Positions 26,836 to 35,175 of a stretch of DNA of 64,000 bases are shown here, in pieces. This DNA comes from Caulifigura coniformis. Lineage in GTDB: Bacteria > Planctomycetota > Planctomycetia > Planctomycetales > Planctomycetaceae. The notes under the pieces are model-generated. The model had not been told where the DNA came from and ran no database searches. It was given only the letters and a program-made list of their open reading frames with translations. How positions within the stretch are numbered: the first letter of the stretch is position 1; each line of letters opens with the position of its first letter. The stretch lies in NCBI RefSeq assembly GCF_007745175.1, contig NZ_CP036271.1, positions 1,942,154 through 2,006,153 of the forward strand, in the 5' to 3' direction. The position numbers and the translations under genes are program-made.

Positions 26836-27883
26836 TCAGCATCGCATCGCCGTAACTGAAGAACCGGTAGCGTTCTTCGATCGCCACCTGATAGGCCCGC
26901 AGCATCGCTTCACGCCCCGCCAGAGCACTCACCAGCATCAGCAGCGTCGATTTCGGGAGGTGGAAGTTCGTCACCAGTCCATCGATCACCCGGAACGCAT
27001 ACGGAGGCCTGATAAAAATGCTCGTCTCCCCCGACCACGCCTGGAGCTCTCCCTCTCCGGCCGCGGATTCCAGCGTGCGGACGCTGGTCGTCCCAACGGC
27101 AATGACCCGTCCCCCGCGTTCTTTCGTGTCCCGGATCGCATCGACCGTATCCTGGGGAACTGCTCCCCATTCCGAATGCATCTGGTGGTCGGCCAGGTTC
27201 TCGACGCTCACCGGCCGGAACGTCCCGATCCCGACATGGAGTGTGACGAAGGTGTGTCCAATCCCGCGGGCGTCACAGCGGTCGAAGACTTCAGGGGTAA
27301 AGTGCAGGCCGGCGGTCGGGGCGGCCACCGCTCCGGGAACCCGGGAATACGTCGTCTGGTATCGCTCCCTGTCGAGTTCCGAAGGATCGGCCCGCTCGAT
27401 ATACGGCGGCAGCGGCATCTGCCCGAACCGCGCAAGTAGTTCCAGATGCGTTCCCGGCGCGAGCGGCTTCATGCGCCAGCCTCCGGTCTGCGTGCGCGCC
27501 GCCAGTTCGAGTCGCAGCGGAGCCGGCTCGCCGGCGGCCGCGATGGCGATGGTCTCACCCGGCTGGATCGATCCCCGCGTCTTGGCGATCAGGTCCCAGC
27601 GTCCTTCGGCATCGAGTCCCAGGAACAGTCCTTCCCAGCGCCCGCCGGTCGATTCCCGCACGCCCACCAGCTTGGCCGGCAACACACGCGTGTCGTTCAG
27701 CACCAGGAGATCGCCCGGTTGCAGGAGATCCGGGAGTTCCGTGAACCTTCTGTGTCCGATCGCTCCGCTGTCGCGATCGAGGGTCATCAGTCGGGAAGCA
27801 TCGCGGCGATCGGCCGGAAGGTGCGCAATGAGATCTTCCGGGAGCGGATAGTCGTAAGCAGAGAGGCGGTCGAGGTCCGGCAT
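26819..27883 (-). CDS. queA: S-adenosylmethionine:tRNA ribosyltransferase-isomerase
   Basis: A 354-residue QueA, which adds the ribosyl moiety of SAM to 7-aminomethyl-7-deazaguanine in tRNA during queuosine synthesis. The N-terminus YDYPLPEDLIAHLPADRRDASRL, the central PPYIERADPSELDRERYQTTYSRVPGA-type region with AAPTAGLHFTPEV, and the C-terminal NFHLPKSTLLMLVSALAG are diagnostic. Length is typical. It is transcribed divergently from the double-DUF1080 lipoprotein gene. No other queuosine gene is visible nearby. Confidence 0.95.
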   Translation of the reverse strand: MPDLDRLSAYDYPLPEDLIAHLPADRRDASRLMTLDRDSGAIGHRRFTELPDLLQPGDLLVLNDTRVLPAKLVGVRESTGGRWEGLFLGLDAEGRWDLIAKTRGSIQPGETIAIAAAGEPAPLRLELAARTQTGGWRMKPLAPGTHLELLARFGQMPLPPYIERADPSELDRERYQTTYSRVPGAVAAPTAGLHFTPEVFDRCDARGIGHTFVTLHVGIGTFRPVSVENLADHQMHSEWGAVPQDTVDAIRDTKERGGRVIAVGTTSVRTLESAAGEGELQAWSGETSIFIRPPYAFRVIDGLVTNFHLPKSTLLMLVSALAGREAMLRAYQVAIEERYRFFSYGDAMLITGAP

Positions 27884-28019
27884 GCGCGAAGTGTAATCGC
27901 GACGCCGTTCGAGTGGCGGCCGATCCCCGGGCCTTTAGCGGTTGCCTGTGACTCGCTGCCCGCGCTGCTATTCTCGTCGGCGTGCGAACAGATCGCATTC
28001 GACCTTCCTGAGGCCCACC

Positions 28020-29420
28020 ATGCAGCGACTTTCTGCCCTTCCGACCGCCGGCGCCCTACTGGCGGTGATTTTCTGTGCCGGATGTCCGGCCACGAAACCG
28101 CCGGAGGCAAAGCCGCCTGTCGCCGCCGAACCCGCCGCGACGGAGCCGGCCGCCAGCGAGGCCCCTGCCAAACCGGCGGAGCCCGCAAAAGGGACCGAGA
28201 CGAAAACGGAGTCCGCAGCCACGCCTGCAGCAGCCGTCCCCTCGACTCCCGCCAGGGACGAAATCTCGGAAGACGTGCTCAAACTGGTCGCCCCGCTGAC
28301 GAAAGACCAGGTTCGCGAGGGCTGGATCAACCTGTTCGATGGCACGACGCTGTTCGGGTGGACTTCGAACCGTGAAGACATCAACTGGTCGGTCGTCGAT
28401 GGAACGATCTCGGCCGACTCCGGTTCCAACGGCCTGTTGCTCACCAGCGTTCCGTTCGCCGATTACGAACTGCACTGTGAATTCAACGCGGCCGAGGGGG
28501 CTAACAGCGGCGTGTTCCTACGAACGCTGTTCGACCCGAAGGACGTCAAAGCCGACTGTTACGAGCTGAACATCGCCGACACCCAGCCCGAGGGTTACGT
28601 GACGGGAAGCTTCGTCGGACGAAAGCAGACGGCCGAGCCGATCAAGGGATCAGGGGGCTGGAAGACGTTCGATGTCGTCGTGGAGGGAAACCGCTTCGAC
28701 GTGAAACTGGATGGCAAGGAAGTCATCAGCTACCTCGACGAAGCGCCGACCATTCGCCGCAGCGGCCTGATCGGCCTCCAGAAAAACAGCGGCAAGATCC
28801 AGTTCCGGAACGTGCGGCTGAAGCCGCTGAACCTCCAGCCGCTGATGAATGGAGTCGATCTCTCTGGCTGGCGGGCCGTCCCGCCGCCGGCGAAGCCAAA
28901 GTCGGTGGCCGAGTTCAAGTGGCAGGAAGACGCTGTCCACGTGACTGGCGGCCCCGGCTTCCTCGAGACCGAGAAGCCGTACGGAGATTTCGTCTTCCAG
29001 ATCGACGCGGCCACCCACGCCAGGGACCTCAACAGCGGCTTCTTCTTCCGGGCCGAGCCGGGCAGCCCTACCGCACAGTCGAACGGTTACGAAGTGCAGG
29101 TGAACAACATGATGCAGGAGGGTGACCGCACGAAGCCGGACAAGACGCAGCAGGGGACCGGCGCGATCTTCCGGCGTGCGACCGCCCGGGTCGTCGCGTC
29201 AGATGATTTCCAGTGGGCGACGATCACGCTGGTGGCCTCGGGGCCGCAGTTCGCGACCTGGGTGAACGGCTATCCCGTGGTGAACTGGAAGGACGAGCGG
29301 CCCGCCGATCCGAATCCGCGCAAGGGGCTCCGTCTCGAACCGGGGCATCTCAGCCTGCAGGGTCATGACCCGACGACCGACGTGTCGTTCCGCAAAGCGC
29401 GGATCGGGAATCTGCCTTAG
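28020..29420 (+). CDS. Lipoprotein with two DUF1080 domains
   Basis: A 466-residue predicted lipoprotein (lipobox CAGC near residue 20) with an Ala/Pro/Glu/Lys-rich linker to residue ~85 and two tandem DUF1080 beta-sandwich domains. The first begins GWINLFDGTTLFGWTSN (~105) and the second PLMNGVDLSGWRAVPP (~280). Shared internal motifs (ANSGVFLRTLF and LNSGFFFRAEPG; NGYEVQVNN) support a duplication. Probable role: surface or periplasmic glycoside (3-keto-disaccharide) hydrolysis or carbohydrate binding. The start at 28020 follows the first in-frame ATG before the signal peptide. Confidence 0.88.
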   Translation: MQRLSALPTAGALLAVIFCAGCPATKPPEAKPPVAAEPAATEPAASEAPAKPAEPAKGTETKTESAATPAAAVPSTPARDEISEDVLKLVAPLTKDQVREGWINLFDGTTLFGWTSNREDINWSVVDGTISADSGSNGLLLTSVPFADYELHCEFNAAEGANSGVFLRTLFDPKDVKADCYELNIADTQPEGYVTGSFVGRKQTAEPIKGSGGWKTFDVVVEGNRFDVKLDGKEVISYLDEAPTIRRSGLIGLQKNSGKIQFRNVRLKPLNLQPLMNGVDLSGWRAVPPPAKPKSVAEFKWQEDAVHVTGGPGFLETEKPYGDFVFQIDAATHARDLNSGFFFRAEPGSPTAQSNGYEVQVNNMMQEGDRTKPDKTQQGTGAIFRRATARVVASDDFQWATITLVASGPQFATWVNGYPVVNWKDERPADPNPRKGLRLEPGHLSLQGHDPTTDVSFRKARIGNLP

Positions 29421-30122
29421 GAGGGCAGGGTATTACAGTGAACTCGCGTCAGCTCGCCCCCGCTGCGAGCGTCGAAACACGTCTGTGAGAATGCGGCCGC
29501 CGGGCGTCCGCTCGGTGATTGTCTCGAAGTCGAAGGGCAGGACTATCGGGAAGCAGGGGTAACAGGCATCCGCATGTCGGCCCCAGGCAGCGTTTCTTGG
29601 GGGAGACCCAGGTTCTGTGGGGGAGTGGAATGCCGAAAGGCGTCAGTCGTTCTCGTCTTTCAATCCGAGTTTTCCCACCGATCGCAAAAAATCCAGCTCG
29701 CCGACGTGGCGTCATGCTTCGCAATATCTCTTGATGTGAACACGAGTTGCAACAGCAGGGCGATGGCCCACACCCGTCAAATGTGAATCGAATCTTGCCA
29801 TTTCTCGGATTTCTGCCGAAAACATGCGAACCGGCTCGTAAGAACTCGCGTCGGTACGCGTACGTGGGAGTGTTGTCCGAGTTCGTCATCAGAAGGCGGG
29901 CAAGCAATGCAGCCGCGGCTCCGGCTGCCATACTCCTGGCGAATCTGAGTCACCCTGGTCTTATTGAGTTTCCTCGGAGAGGCCTGCGAGCGCAGGCTGT
30001 CCGCGTGGCGGGTGAAAAGCCACGAGTGACCTGACGGCCGATCGAGGCCGTTTCAAATCCCGGACTGCATCACCGCAGTCCACAAACTCGGGTGGTCTGC
30101 ACGATCACTCTGGAGGTGCGAG
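29421..30122. other. Long non-coding stretch upstream of a small ORF
   Basis: About 700 bases without a convincing gene. A 160-codon minus-strand frame at 29449-29931 is rejected because of its composition. The composition is less GC-rich than in the flanks between 29640 and 29900. The last ~100 bases contain four closely spaced hairpins, listed separately. I do not recognise tmRNA, RNase P, SRP or 6S signatures. Confidence 0.5.
29982..30081 (+). ncRNA. Four consecutive hairpins: possible structured RNA or leader
   Basis: Four stems occur in 100 bases: GCCTGC/GCAGGC (29982-29997), CGTGGC/GCCACG (30004-30024), ACGGCC/GGCCGT (30034-30051) and GGACTGC/GCAGTCC (30062-30081). They end 30 bases before a GGAGGT ribosome-binding site and an ATG at 30123. 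The regular stem spacing suggests a structured 5' leader or a small RNA. I do not recognise a known riboswitch class. The orientation is inferred from the downstream ORF. Confidence 0.4.
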
Positions 30123-30437
30123 ATGGACGCTGTCATCACGATCAACGGTACGAACACGAACGTCATTTCCGGCATTACGGTCGGAACGAACGTCGGCGTC
30201 GCCGTGCGTGGTGATCGCGGCCTTAAGCACCGTCTTGGGAAACGACTTCTGTCCCATCGGTCTTTTGCGCCCGCAGCCGCGGCGGCGGTATCGCCGCCAT
30301 GTGCCATGCCGGTACCGGTATCGCGCATGCGGTATCAGCGCCCGACCGAATGTTCCAGTTCGCGCTGGCAAGCCAGCGCCGCGTTCGAACTGCCTGCCGC
30401 CGCCTGGGCGGCCCTGGTGATCGCCAGAGCGCTCTAA
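30123..30437 (+). CDS. Possible small protein, 104 aa, unknown
   Basis: The ATG follows a GGAGGT ribosome-binding site with six bases between. The first ~30 residues (MDAVITINGTNTNVISGITV) look like natural protein with Thr/Asn/Val alternation, but the rest is basic and Ala/Pro-rich with many Arg and Ser, as in shadow frames. A frameshift in a formerly longer gene, or a short leader-controlled gene, are both possible. It ends 340 bases before the sigma factor gene. Confidence 0.35.
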   Translation: MDAVITINGTNTNVISGITVGTNVGVAVRGDRGLKHRLGKRLLSHRSFAPAAAAAVSPPCAMPVPVSRMRYQRPTECSSSRWQASAAFELPAAAWAALVIARAL

Positions 30438-30778
30438 AGCGCAACTCGCGGACACCAAAGCAGTTCGACGCCGCCGGTCGCTGAAGCGAAGGGGTTCAGC
30501 CCTCTTTGTATTCAGCGAAACGGGTTCGGTTCACTTTCCTCTCGAATTCCCCCGGACACTCCTGTGTCCGGGGCGTTCCTCCCCAGGAAAGCGGTTCCTC
30601 CCCGTCCCGGTCGGTGAATCGCGCATGGACCGACGTCAAACGCGGCCCCTGCGTTCTGGAACCCTGACTTGCTCCGGAACCTGACCTTGTTCCGGAAGAC
30701 CCGCGGCCCCGCCGTTCACGAGGCTGCTCGTCACACAAGACATCACTTCCCGCCCGGGACAGGCGGAGGAGATTCTCA
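30438..30778. other. Upstream region of the sigma factor gene
   Basis: No gene is seen. It contains a perfect 10-bp stem, CCCCGGACAC (30550-30559) with GTGTCCGGGG (30564-30573), terminator-like but without a U-run, and a repeated CTCCGGAACC/TTCCGGAA motif near 30672-30700. A GGAGGAG ribosome-binding site for the sigma factor lies just before 30779. The promoter is not identified. Confidence 0.5.
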
Positions 30779-31330
30779 ATGGAAGACAACAGGATCATCA
30801 CCCTGGTTCAGGCCGCCCAGGCCGGAAGCCGGGAGGCGTTCGGTGAACTCGTGAGGGAGTTTCAGCCGAGCGTGTATGGAGTCATCGTTCGCCGGCTGCG
30901 GAACAGTGCCGAGGCCTCGGAAGTCACGCAGGATGTGTTCCTGCGGGCCTACCGCAAGCTCGACCAGCTCCGCGAGCCCGAGCGGTTCGTCGGTTGGCTG
31001 AAGCGGATCGCTGTGCGGCTGTCGATCAACCGGGCGACTCGGCGCCCTCCGGAAACGATGCAGCCTCCCGATGCCTTTGACACCTACCGGAACTCGCCGG
31101 ATCAGCCCGTTTCGCACATGCTGCGACGGGAGGATGCGCATGAGTTGCGGAAGGGGTTGTCGAGCCTGAAGCCGCTCGATCGTGACACGCTGATCGCCTT
31201 CTACTTCGAGGGTCGGTCGCTGAAGGAGCTGTCGGTGCGGTACGACAGCCCCGTCGGAACGATCAAGCGTCGGCTGCACACCGCTCGCGGACGTCTGAAG
31301 GCCGTGCTGGGAGAGTTTCAGCCTGCCTGA
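30779..31330 (+). CDS. ECF-type RNA polymerase sigma factor
   Basis: A 183-residue extracytoplasmic-function sigma factor. Region 2 spans residues ~25-90 (AFGELVREFQPSVYGVIVRRL, EASEVTQDVFLRAYRKLDQL, FVGWLKRIAVRLSINR). Region 4 spans ~125-178 (LKPLDRDTLIAFYFEGRSLKELS, VGTIKRRLHTARGRLK). The GGAGGAG ribosome-binding site is ideal. No anti-sigma factor gene is adjacent; the next genes are the ATP synthase operon, 265 bases downstream, so control by another mechanism is likely. Confidence 0.92.
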   Translation: MEDNRIITLVQAAQAGSREAFGELVREFQPSVYGVIVRRLRNSAEASEVTQDVFLRAYRKLDQLREPERFVGWLKRIAVRLSINRATRRPPETMQPPDAFDTYRNSPDQPVSHMLRREDAHELRKGLSSLKPLDRDTLIAFYFEGRSLKELSVRYDSPVGTIKRRLHTARGRLKAVLGEFQPA

Positions 31331-31594
31331 CCGGTAGAATTTCGCTGATCGGAAGAGCCCGGGGGTGCGATCATTCGCATCCGCCGGGTTCTTTGCGTTG
31401 GGGCTTCCCGCGGGCGGCGCGTTTGAATGCCACAAACAGGAATTTCGAGAAGTGCTTTCGACGGTTCTTTGACACTCTATGAACGTAGCCTTAGACTCCC
31501 GCGTCTCCCTGTCCCTGACGACTTCGAAAGGTTCGTTGAGGGGGTTGGGAACAGGCAACTGGGGTCATCCAAGCGATTGCCGGAGATGCCTCAA

Positions 31595-31903
31595 ATGTCG
31601 GAGCAACCCGCGCCGCAGCCAGAGGGCGACCCTGCTCGTCCCGATGAGCCTCGACGCGAGGGAATGGAGTTCGCCGACGCCAGCCTGTGGCTCAGTCGTA
31701 TATTCAGCACGATTGTGCCGGGTTTGATCGGGTTGTGGATAGACGACCGGTTCGGGACGCGATACTTCGCCCTCATTGGCCTGATTCTGGGGCTCACCTC
31801 CGGAATCCTGCACTTTGTTCAGGCCACCAGGGGTGTGTTCTCGAAGCAGGGTCGCAAGTCGTTGCAGAGCTCCAGGTCCTCTTCAGGGCGGAAGCTTCCG
31901 TGA
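31595..31903 (+). CDS. AtpZ/AtpI-like small membrane protein of the ATP synthase operon
   Basis: A 102-residue protein with a Pro/Glu-rich N-terminus and two hydrophobic segments: IFSTIVPGLIGLWIDDRFG (~residues 34-52) and YFALIGLILGLTSGILHFV (~55-75), typical of the F0F1-ATPase-associated AtpZ family. The start at 31595 is preceded by GGAG at good spacing; ATG 31586 is an alternative. Its stop overlaps the start of the next gene (GTGA), showing translational coupling. These proteins help assemble the c-ring or import Mg2+ for the synthase. Confidence 0.75.
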   Translation: MSEQPAPQPEGDPARPDEPRREGMEFADASLWLSRIFSTIVPGLIGLWIDDRFGTRYFALIGLILGLTSGILHFVQATRGVFSKQGRKSLQSSRSSSGRKLP

Positions 31904-32343
31904 CGGACAAAGGGTTCCCGGCGGGCAGGCAGCCTCCCGCGGGGTTGTGGCGGCGAGTGATTCAGTCCGTGGTCGGGCTGAGTGGAGTCCTCGCGGCCAC
32001 GTGGGTGATTGACGCACAATTCGTCCTCGGAGCCTTCGGTTCAGAGGAGGCGGTGGTCGCGGGATTGGCCGCTGTCGTGTGTTGGCTGTCGAGTGGAATG
32101 GCCCTGGGCGTCACCTTCCTCGGTGCGCTGGAGGGTCGAGCCATTGCTGGGGTGTTCGGTGGGATGGTTTTCCGCACCGGTCTCCCATTAATGGCAATGG
32201 CCTTGGGGTCGCAGATCCCCTGGCTGGCCGGGAACCAGTTTCCCGGGCGCATCGTGGCGTATTTTCTGGTGAGTCTGACGGCCGAGACGATTCTCGCCGT
32301 GTGGGTTGCCAAAAGTTCATGGAACATCCGGTTCTGGCGATAA
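31900..32343 (+). CDS. ATP synthase subunit I-like membrane protein
   Basis: A 147-residue protein with four hydrophobic segments (VVGLSGVLAATWVIDAQFVL; VVAGLAAVVCWLSSGMALGVTFLG; IAGVFGGMVFRTGLPLMAMALG; IVAYFLVSLTAETILAVWVA), matching AtpI-type proteins encoded directly before atpB. The GTG start at 31900 is inferred from the GTGA overlap with the preceding gene; the longer open frame would overlap almost the whole upstream gene. It ends 19 bases before atpB. Confidence 0.72.
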   Translation: MTDKGFPAGRQPPAGLWRRVIQSVVGLSGVLAATWVIDAQFVLGAFGSEEAVVAGLAAVVCWLSSGMALGVTFLGALEGRAIAGVFGGMVFRTGLPLMAMALGSQIPWLAGNQFPGRIVAYFLVSLTAETILAVWVAKSSWNIRFWR

Positions 32344-32362
32344 ACCTCGCCCACTGAAACCA

Positions 32363-33301
32363 ATGGCCGATCCAGTTCTCCACATCAAAGACTCGTACTT
32401 CTTCGAAGTACCGAAGTTTCTGTGGCCGCGCCACTACGACTCGGTTCTCGAAGTGCCCGAGTTCCTGCGCAAGGCTCACCCTGATGCGACCGTGGGAGAA
32501 TGGAATCACGCCCTGACCGGCAAGATCCTGATCCCGCAGCCGTTCGGAACCCTCAAGAACCTGTACGAGAAGGAGAGCGGCTTCGCGATCTCCAAGTACA
32601 TGATTCTCGAGGTGGCTGCCGCGATCCTGCTGTACTTCGTCTTTACCCGATTCGCCGACCGCGTGAGCTCCAAGGAGCCACCGAAAGGGCGTTTCGCCAA
32701 CCTGATGGAAACCTTCGTGGTCTTCATTCGTGACGGCATCGCCCGCAAGGCGATCCATCACCATGCCGACCACTTCGTGCCGATCCTCGGGACGCTGTTC
32801 TTCTTCATCCTGACGCTCAATCTGTTCGGCATGATCCCCTGGCTGGGGTCGCCGACGGCGGCTTTCGGCGTCACCTCGGCCCTGGCGCTGGTGGTGTTCG
32901 CGACGAGCCTGATCGCCGGGACGAAAGAGTTCGGCCCCGCGGGCATGTGGCTGAACATGGTGCCACACATCGACATGCCGTGGTGGCTGGCCCCGCTGAA
33001 GTACGTCATCCAGTTCATGCTGCTGATCATCGAGGCCATTGGCCTCCTGGTGAAGCACGCCGTTCTCGGCGTGCGTCTCCTGGCGAACATCGTGGCGGGC
33101 CACCTGGTGCTCGTCGCGATCCTGGCGATGATCGCCTCCGCCGCCGGCGCGGCTTCCCATATCTATGCAACGACCGCCGTGGTTGCGACGTTGGCCGCCA
33201 CTGCACTCAGCGTGCTGGAACTCGGCGTCGCCTTCCTGCAGGCTTTTGTGTTTACGTTCCTGTCCGCCCTGTTCATCAACATGGCGTCACACGCTCACTG
33301 A
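32363..33301 (+). CDS. atpB: ATP synthase F0 subunit a
   Basis: A 312-residue proton-channel subunit. The C-terminal half has the conserved GVRLLANIVAGHLVL helix with the essential Arg, and the ATALSVLELGVAFLQAFVFTFLSALFIN helix pair. The middle has FVPILGTLFFFILTLNLFGMIPW. An N-terminal extension of ~70 residues (LHIKDSYFFEVPKFLWP) faces outward and is longer than in E. coli. The start at 32363 fits the spacing after the AtpI-like gene. Confidence 0.95.
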   Translation: MADPVLHIKDSYFFEVPKFLWPRHYDSVLEVPEFLRKAHPDATVGEWNHALTGKILIPQPFGTLKNLYEKESGFAISKYMILEVAAAILLYFVFTRFADRVSSKEPPKGRFANLMETFVVFIRDGIARKAIHHHADHFVPILGTLFFFILTLNLFGMIPWLGSPTAAFGVTSALALVVFATSLIAGTKEFGPAGMWLNMVPHIDMPWWLAPLKYVIQFMLLIIEAIGLLVKHAVLGVRLLANIVAGHLVLVAILAMIASAAGAASHIYATTAVVATLAATALSVLELGVAFLQAFVFTFLSALFINMASHAH

Positions 33302-33387
33302 CTCGCGGGGACTGCGTCGGCCAGGCGGCCGGACGGTTTCCTTCCCTTTCCACAAGCTGATTTTTCTCAACCTCGAGGAGATTTGAA

Positions 33388-33696
33388 GTGAACGCTGCGA
33401 TTCGCACACTCGTGATGGTTTTCGGTCTGTCGCTCATCGCCTCCCCGGCTTTCGCCCAGGAAGCTGCTGCGGCTCCCCTGATCACCTTCTCCGGCGCCAT
33501 CGGTGCTGGCCTGGTCGTCATCGGCGCCGCGATGGGCATCGGCAAGCTGGCCGCTGCTGCTTTCGAGAGCATGGCCCGTCAGCCGGAAGTCGCCGGTCAG
33601 CTCTTTACCGCCCTGATCGTTGCGGCGGCTCTGATCGAAGGTTTCACCCTGTTTGCAGTGTTCGTCTGCATGCAGCAGAACCCGTTCGCGAAGTAA
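33388..33696 (+). CDS. atpE: ATP synthase F0 subunit c
   Basis: A 102-residue c subunit. The mature part has the Gly-rich first helix GAIGAGLVVIGAAMGIGKLAAAAFESMARQPE and the second helix ALIVAAALIEGFTLFAVFVC with the ion-carrying Glu. It lacks the Gln of the known sodium-binding signature, so proton use is likely. A ~23-residue hydrophobic leader ending SPAFAQ precedes it, resembling a cleavable signal peptide, so the processed protein is about 79 residues, the usual size. GTG start with a GAGGAG ribosome-binding site. Confidence 0.93.
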   Translation: MNAAIRTLVMVFGLSLIASPAFAQEAAAAPLITFSGAIGAGLVVIGAAMGIGKLAAAAFESMARQPEVAGQLFTALIVAAALIEGFTLFAVFVCMQQNPFAK

Positions 33697-33745
33697 TTTG
33701 AACGTTCGTCGTTGTTCGGTTTTCGGAATCGAAGGAACTGACAGC

Positions 33746-34384
33746 ATGCGCTGGCTTTCGATGCTTGTAATGGCCTTCACGTTGAGCGTGGGAATGGCCG
33801 GGAATGTTCGCGCTGCCGATGAGGCGCACGGCCACGCGGCCGGCGATCATGGGCATGGCGGGCACCTGGGAGAGAACGTCTCCCCGGTCACGATGGACCC
33901 TTCCGAGTGGAAGGCAGACCTGGCGGTTTTTTCGTTCATCGTGTTCATCCTGCTGTTCGGGGCCCTGTACACCAAGGCCTGGCCGAAGATCTCGTCGGCT
34001 CTCGAGGAGCGCGAAGCGGGAATCCGCCGCGCGATTGCCGACGCGGAGAAGGCCCGGATCGACTCGGCCGCGATGCTGCAGCAGCACCAGGCGAAGCTCG
34101 ATTCCGTGCATGAAGAGGTGAAGGCGATTCTCGCCGAAGCCCGCCGCGACGCCGAACATACGAAGAACGACATCATCGCCTCGGCCACGACCGAAGCGAC
34201 GGCCATCAAGAACCGGGCCGTGGCGGATATCAATCTCGCCAGGGACCAGGCTCTCCACGAGCTGTTCGACAAGATGGCTGACCAGGTCGCCGCAGCGACC
34301 GAGCATGTCGTTGGTCGCAGCGTGACGGGCGATGACCAGAGTCGCTTCATTCGTGAAGCGCTCTCGCAGGTCTCGCCCAACTGA
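33746..34384 (+). CDS. atpF: ATP synthase F0 subunit b
   Basis: A 212-residue b subunit, with a transmembrane helix at ~58-77 (DLAVFSFIVFILLFGALYTK) followed by a long charged amphipathic helix (EEREAGIRRAIADAEKARIDSA) that forms the peripheral stalk. The N-terminus is unusual: a signal-peptide-like leader (cleavage near residue 24) and a His-rich segment HGHAAGDHGHGGH before the membrane helix. The ribosome-binding site is GAAGGAAC. It lies between atpE and atpH as expected. Confidence 0.92.
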   Translation: MRWLSMLVMAFTLSVGMAGNVRAADEAHGHAAGDHGHGGHLGENVSPVTMDPSEWKADLAVFSFIVFILLFGALYTKAWPKISSALEEREAGIRRAIADAEKARIDSAAMLQQHQAKLDSVHEEVKAILAEARRDAEHTKNDIIASATTEATAIKNRAVADINLARDQALHELFDKMADQVAAATEHVVGRSVTGDDQSRFIREALSQVSPN

Positions 34385-34533
34385 AGAATTGACAGGGTGG
34401 CTCTGGCTTGGCCAGTGCTGCCTTGAGTTGTCGCCTGGCGCTCGAGGGAGTTTCCCGAAAGCACGGGACGACAGGATGGCCCAGGTTCCGCGGCTCACCG
34501 AGTCGCGGCCCGTACGTCACTAGTGGCAGTTCG

Positions 34534-35175
34534 ATGAACGCGACTGAACTTCCGACTCGCCCCGCCCATGTGCTGGAAGACCCCAGCTCCAAGGCCGTGG
34601 CGCGCGTGTATGCCGTCGCCTATCTCGATGCGGCCGCCGGCGCCGGGGAACAGAATCCGGTGGAGGAACTCGACTCGTTCCGGGTCGACGTGCTCTCGAG
34701 GAATCCGGCGTTCGAGGAATTGCTGTCATCGCGGGCAGTCGGGGCCGATGAAAAGGCCGCGCTGCTGGACCGGACGGTTGTGCCCCGCGCCTCGCAGTTC
34801 TTCGGCAACTTCCTGAAAGTCCTGGCCCGCCATGAGCGGCTCGACCTGATTCCGTACATCGCGGAAGAGGTCCGTGCAGAGCATGAGCGGCGGACGAATC
34901 AGAAGCGGGTCGAGGTGAGAAGCGCATTGCCGCTCACCGAGGCCCAGCTGACTGAGATCACGGACCGCTTGCGGTCCCAGATGAATTTTGAACCCATTGT
35001 CCGCTCGAGCGTGGATCCGACCCTGCTCGGTGGAGTCATCATCCGAATCGGCGACACCGTTTACGACAGTTCGCTGCGCACGCGGATCGGCGTCCTGCGC
35101 AACCGCCTGCGAGAGAGGTATCTCAATGAAATTCAAAGCGGACGAAATCGCTTCAGTTCTGCAGAAGGAAATTGA
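34534..35175 (+). CDS. atpH: ATP synthase F1 subunit delta
   Basis: A 213-residue delta/OSCP subunit linking the stalk to F1. Helical N-terminal domain with [14 protein letters not shown]-terminal pattern [24 protein letters not shown]...[34 protein letters not shown] is diagnostic. The start at 34534 is the first ATG before the conserved domain; the ribosome-binding site is weak. The 3' end overlaps atpA by 50 bases in another frame, an unusually long overlap that implies tight coupling. Confidence 0.9.
   Translation: MNATELPTRPAHVLEDPSSKAVARVYAVAYLDAAAGAGEQNPVEELDSFRVDVLSRNPAFEELLSSRAVGADEKAALLDRTVVPRASQFFGNFLKVLARHERLDLIPYIAEEVRAEHERRTNQKRVEVRSALPLTEAQLTEITDRLRSQMNFEPIVRSSVDPTLLGGVIIRIGDTVYDSSLRTRIGVLRNRLRERYLNEIQSGRNRFSSAEGN

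Noticed and set aside
29449-29931. 160-codon minus-strand open frame in the non-coding stretch
   Set aside because: Arg/Pro/Ala-rich low-quality composition with Cys runs, no ribosome-binding site and no domain.
30034-30090. tRNA-like TTTCAAATCCC beside a GGACTGC/GCAGTCC stem
   Set aside because: The flanking bases cannot form a T-stem (GCCGT against CCCGG), and there is no acceptor or D-arm.
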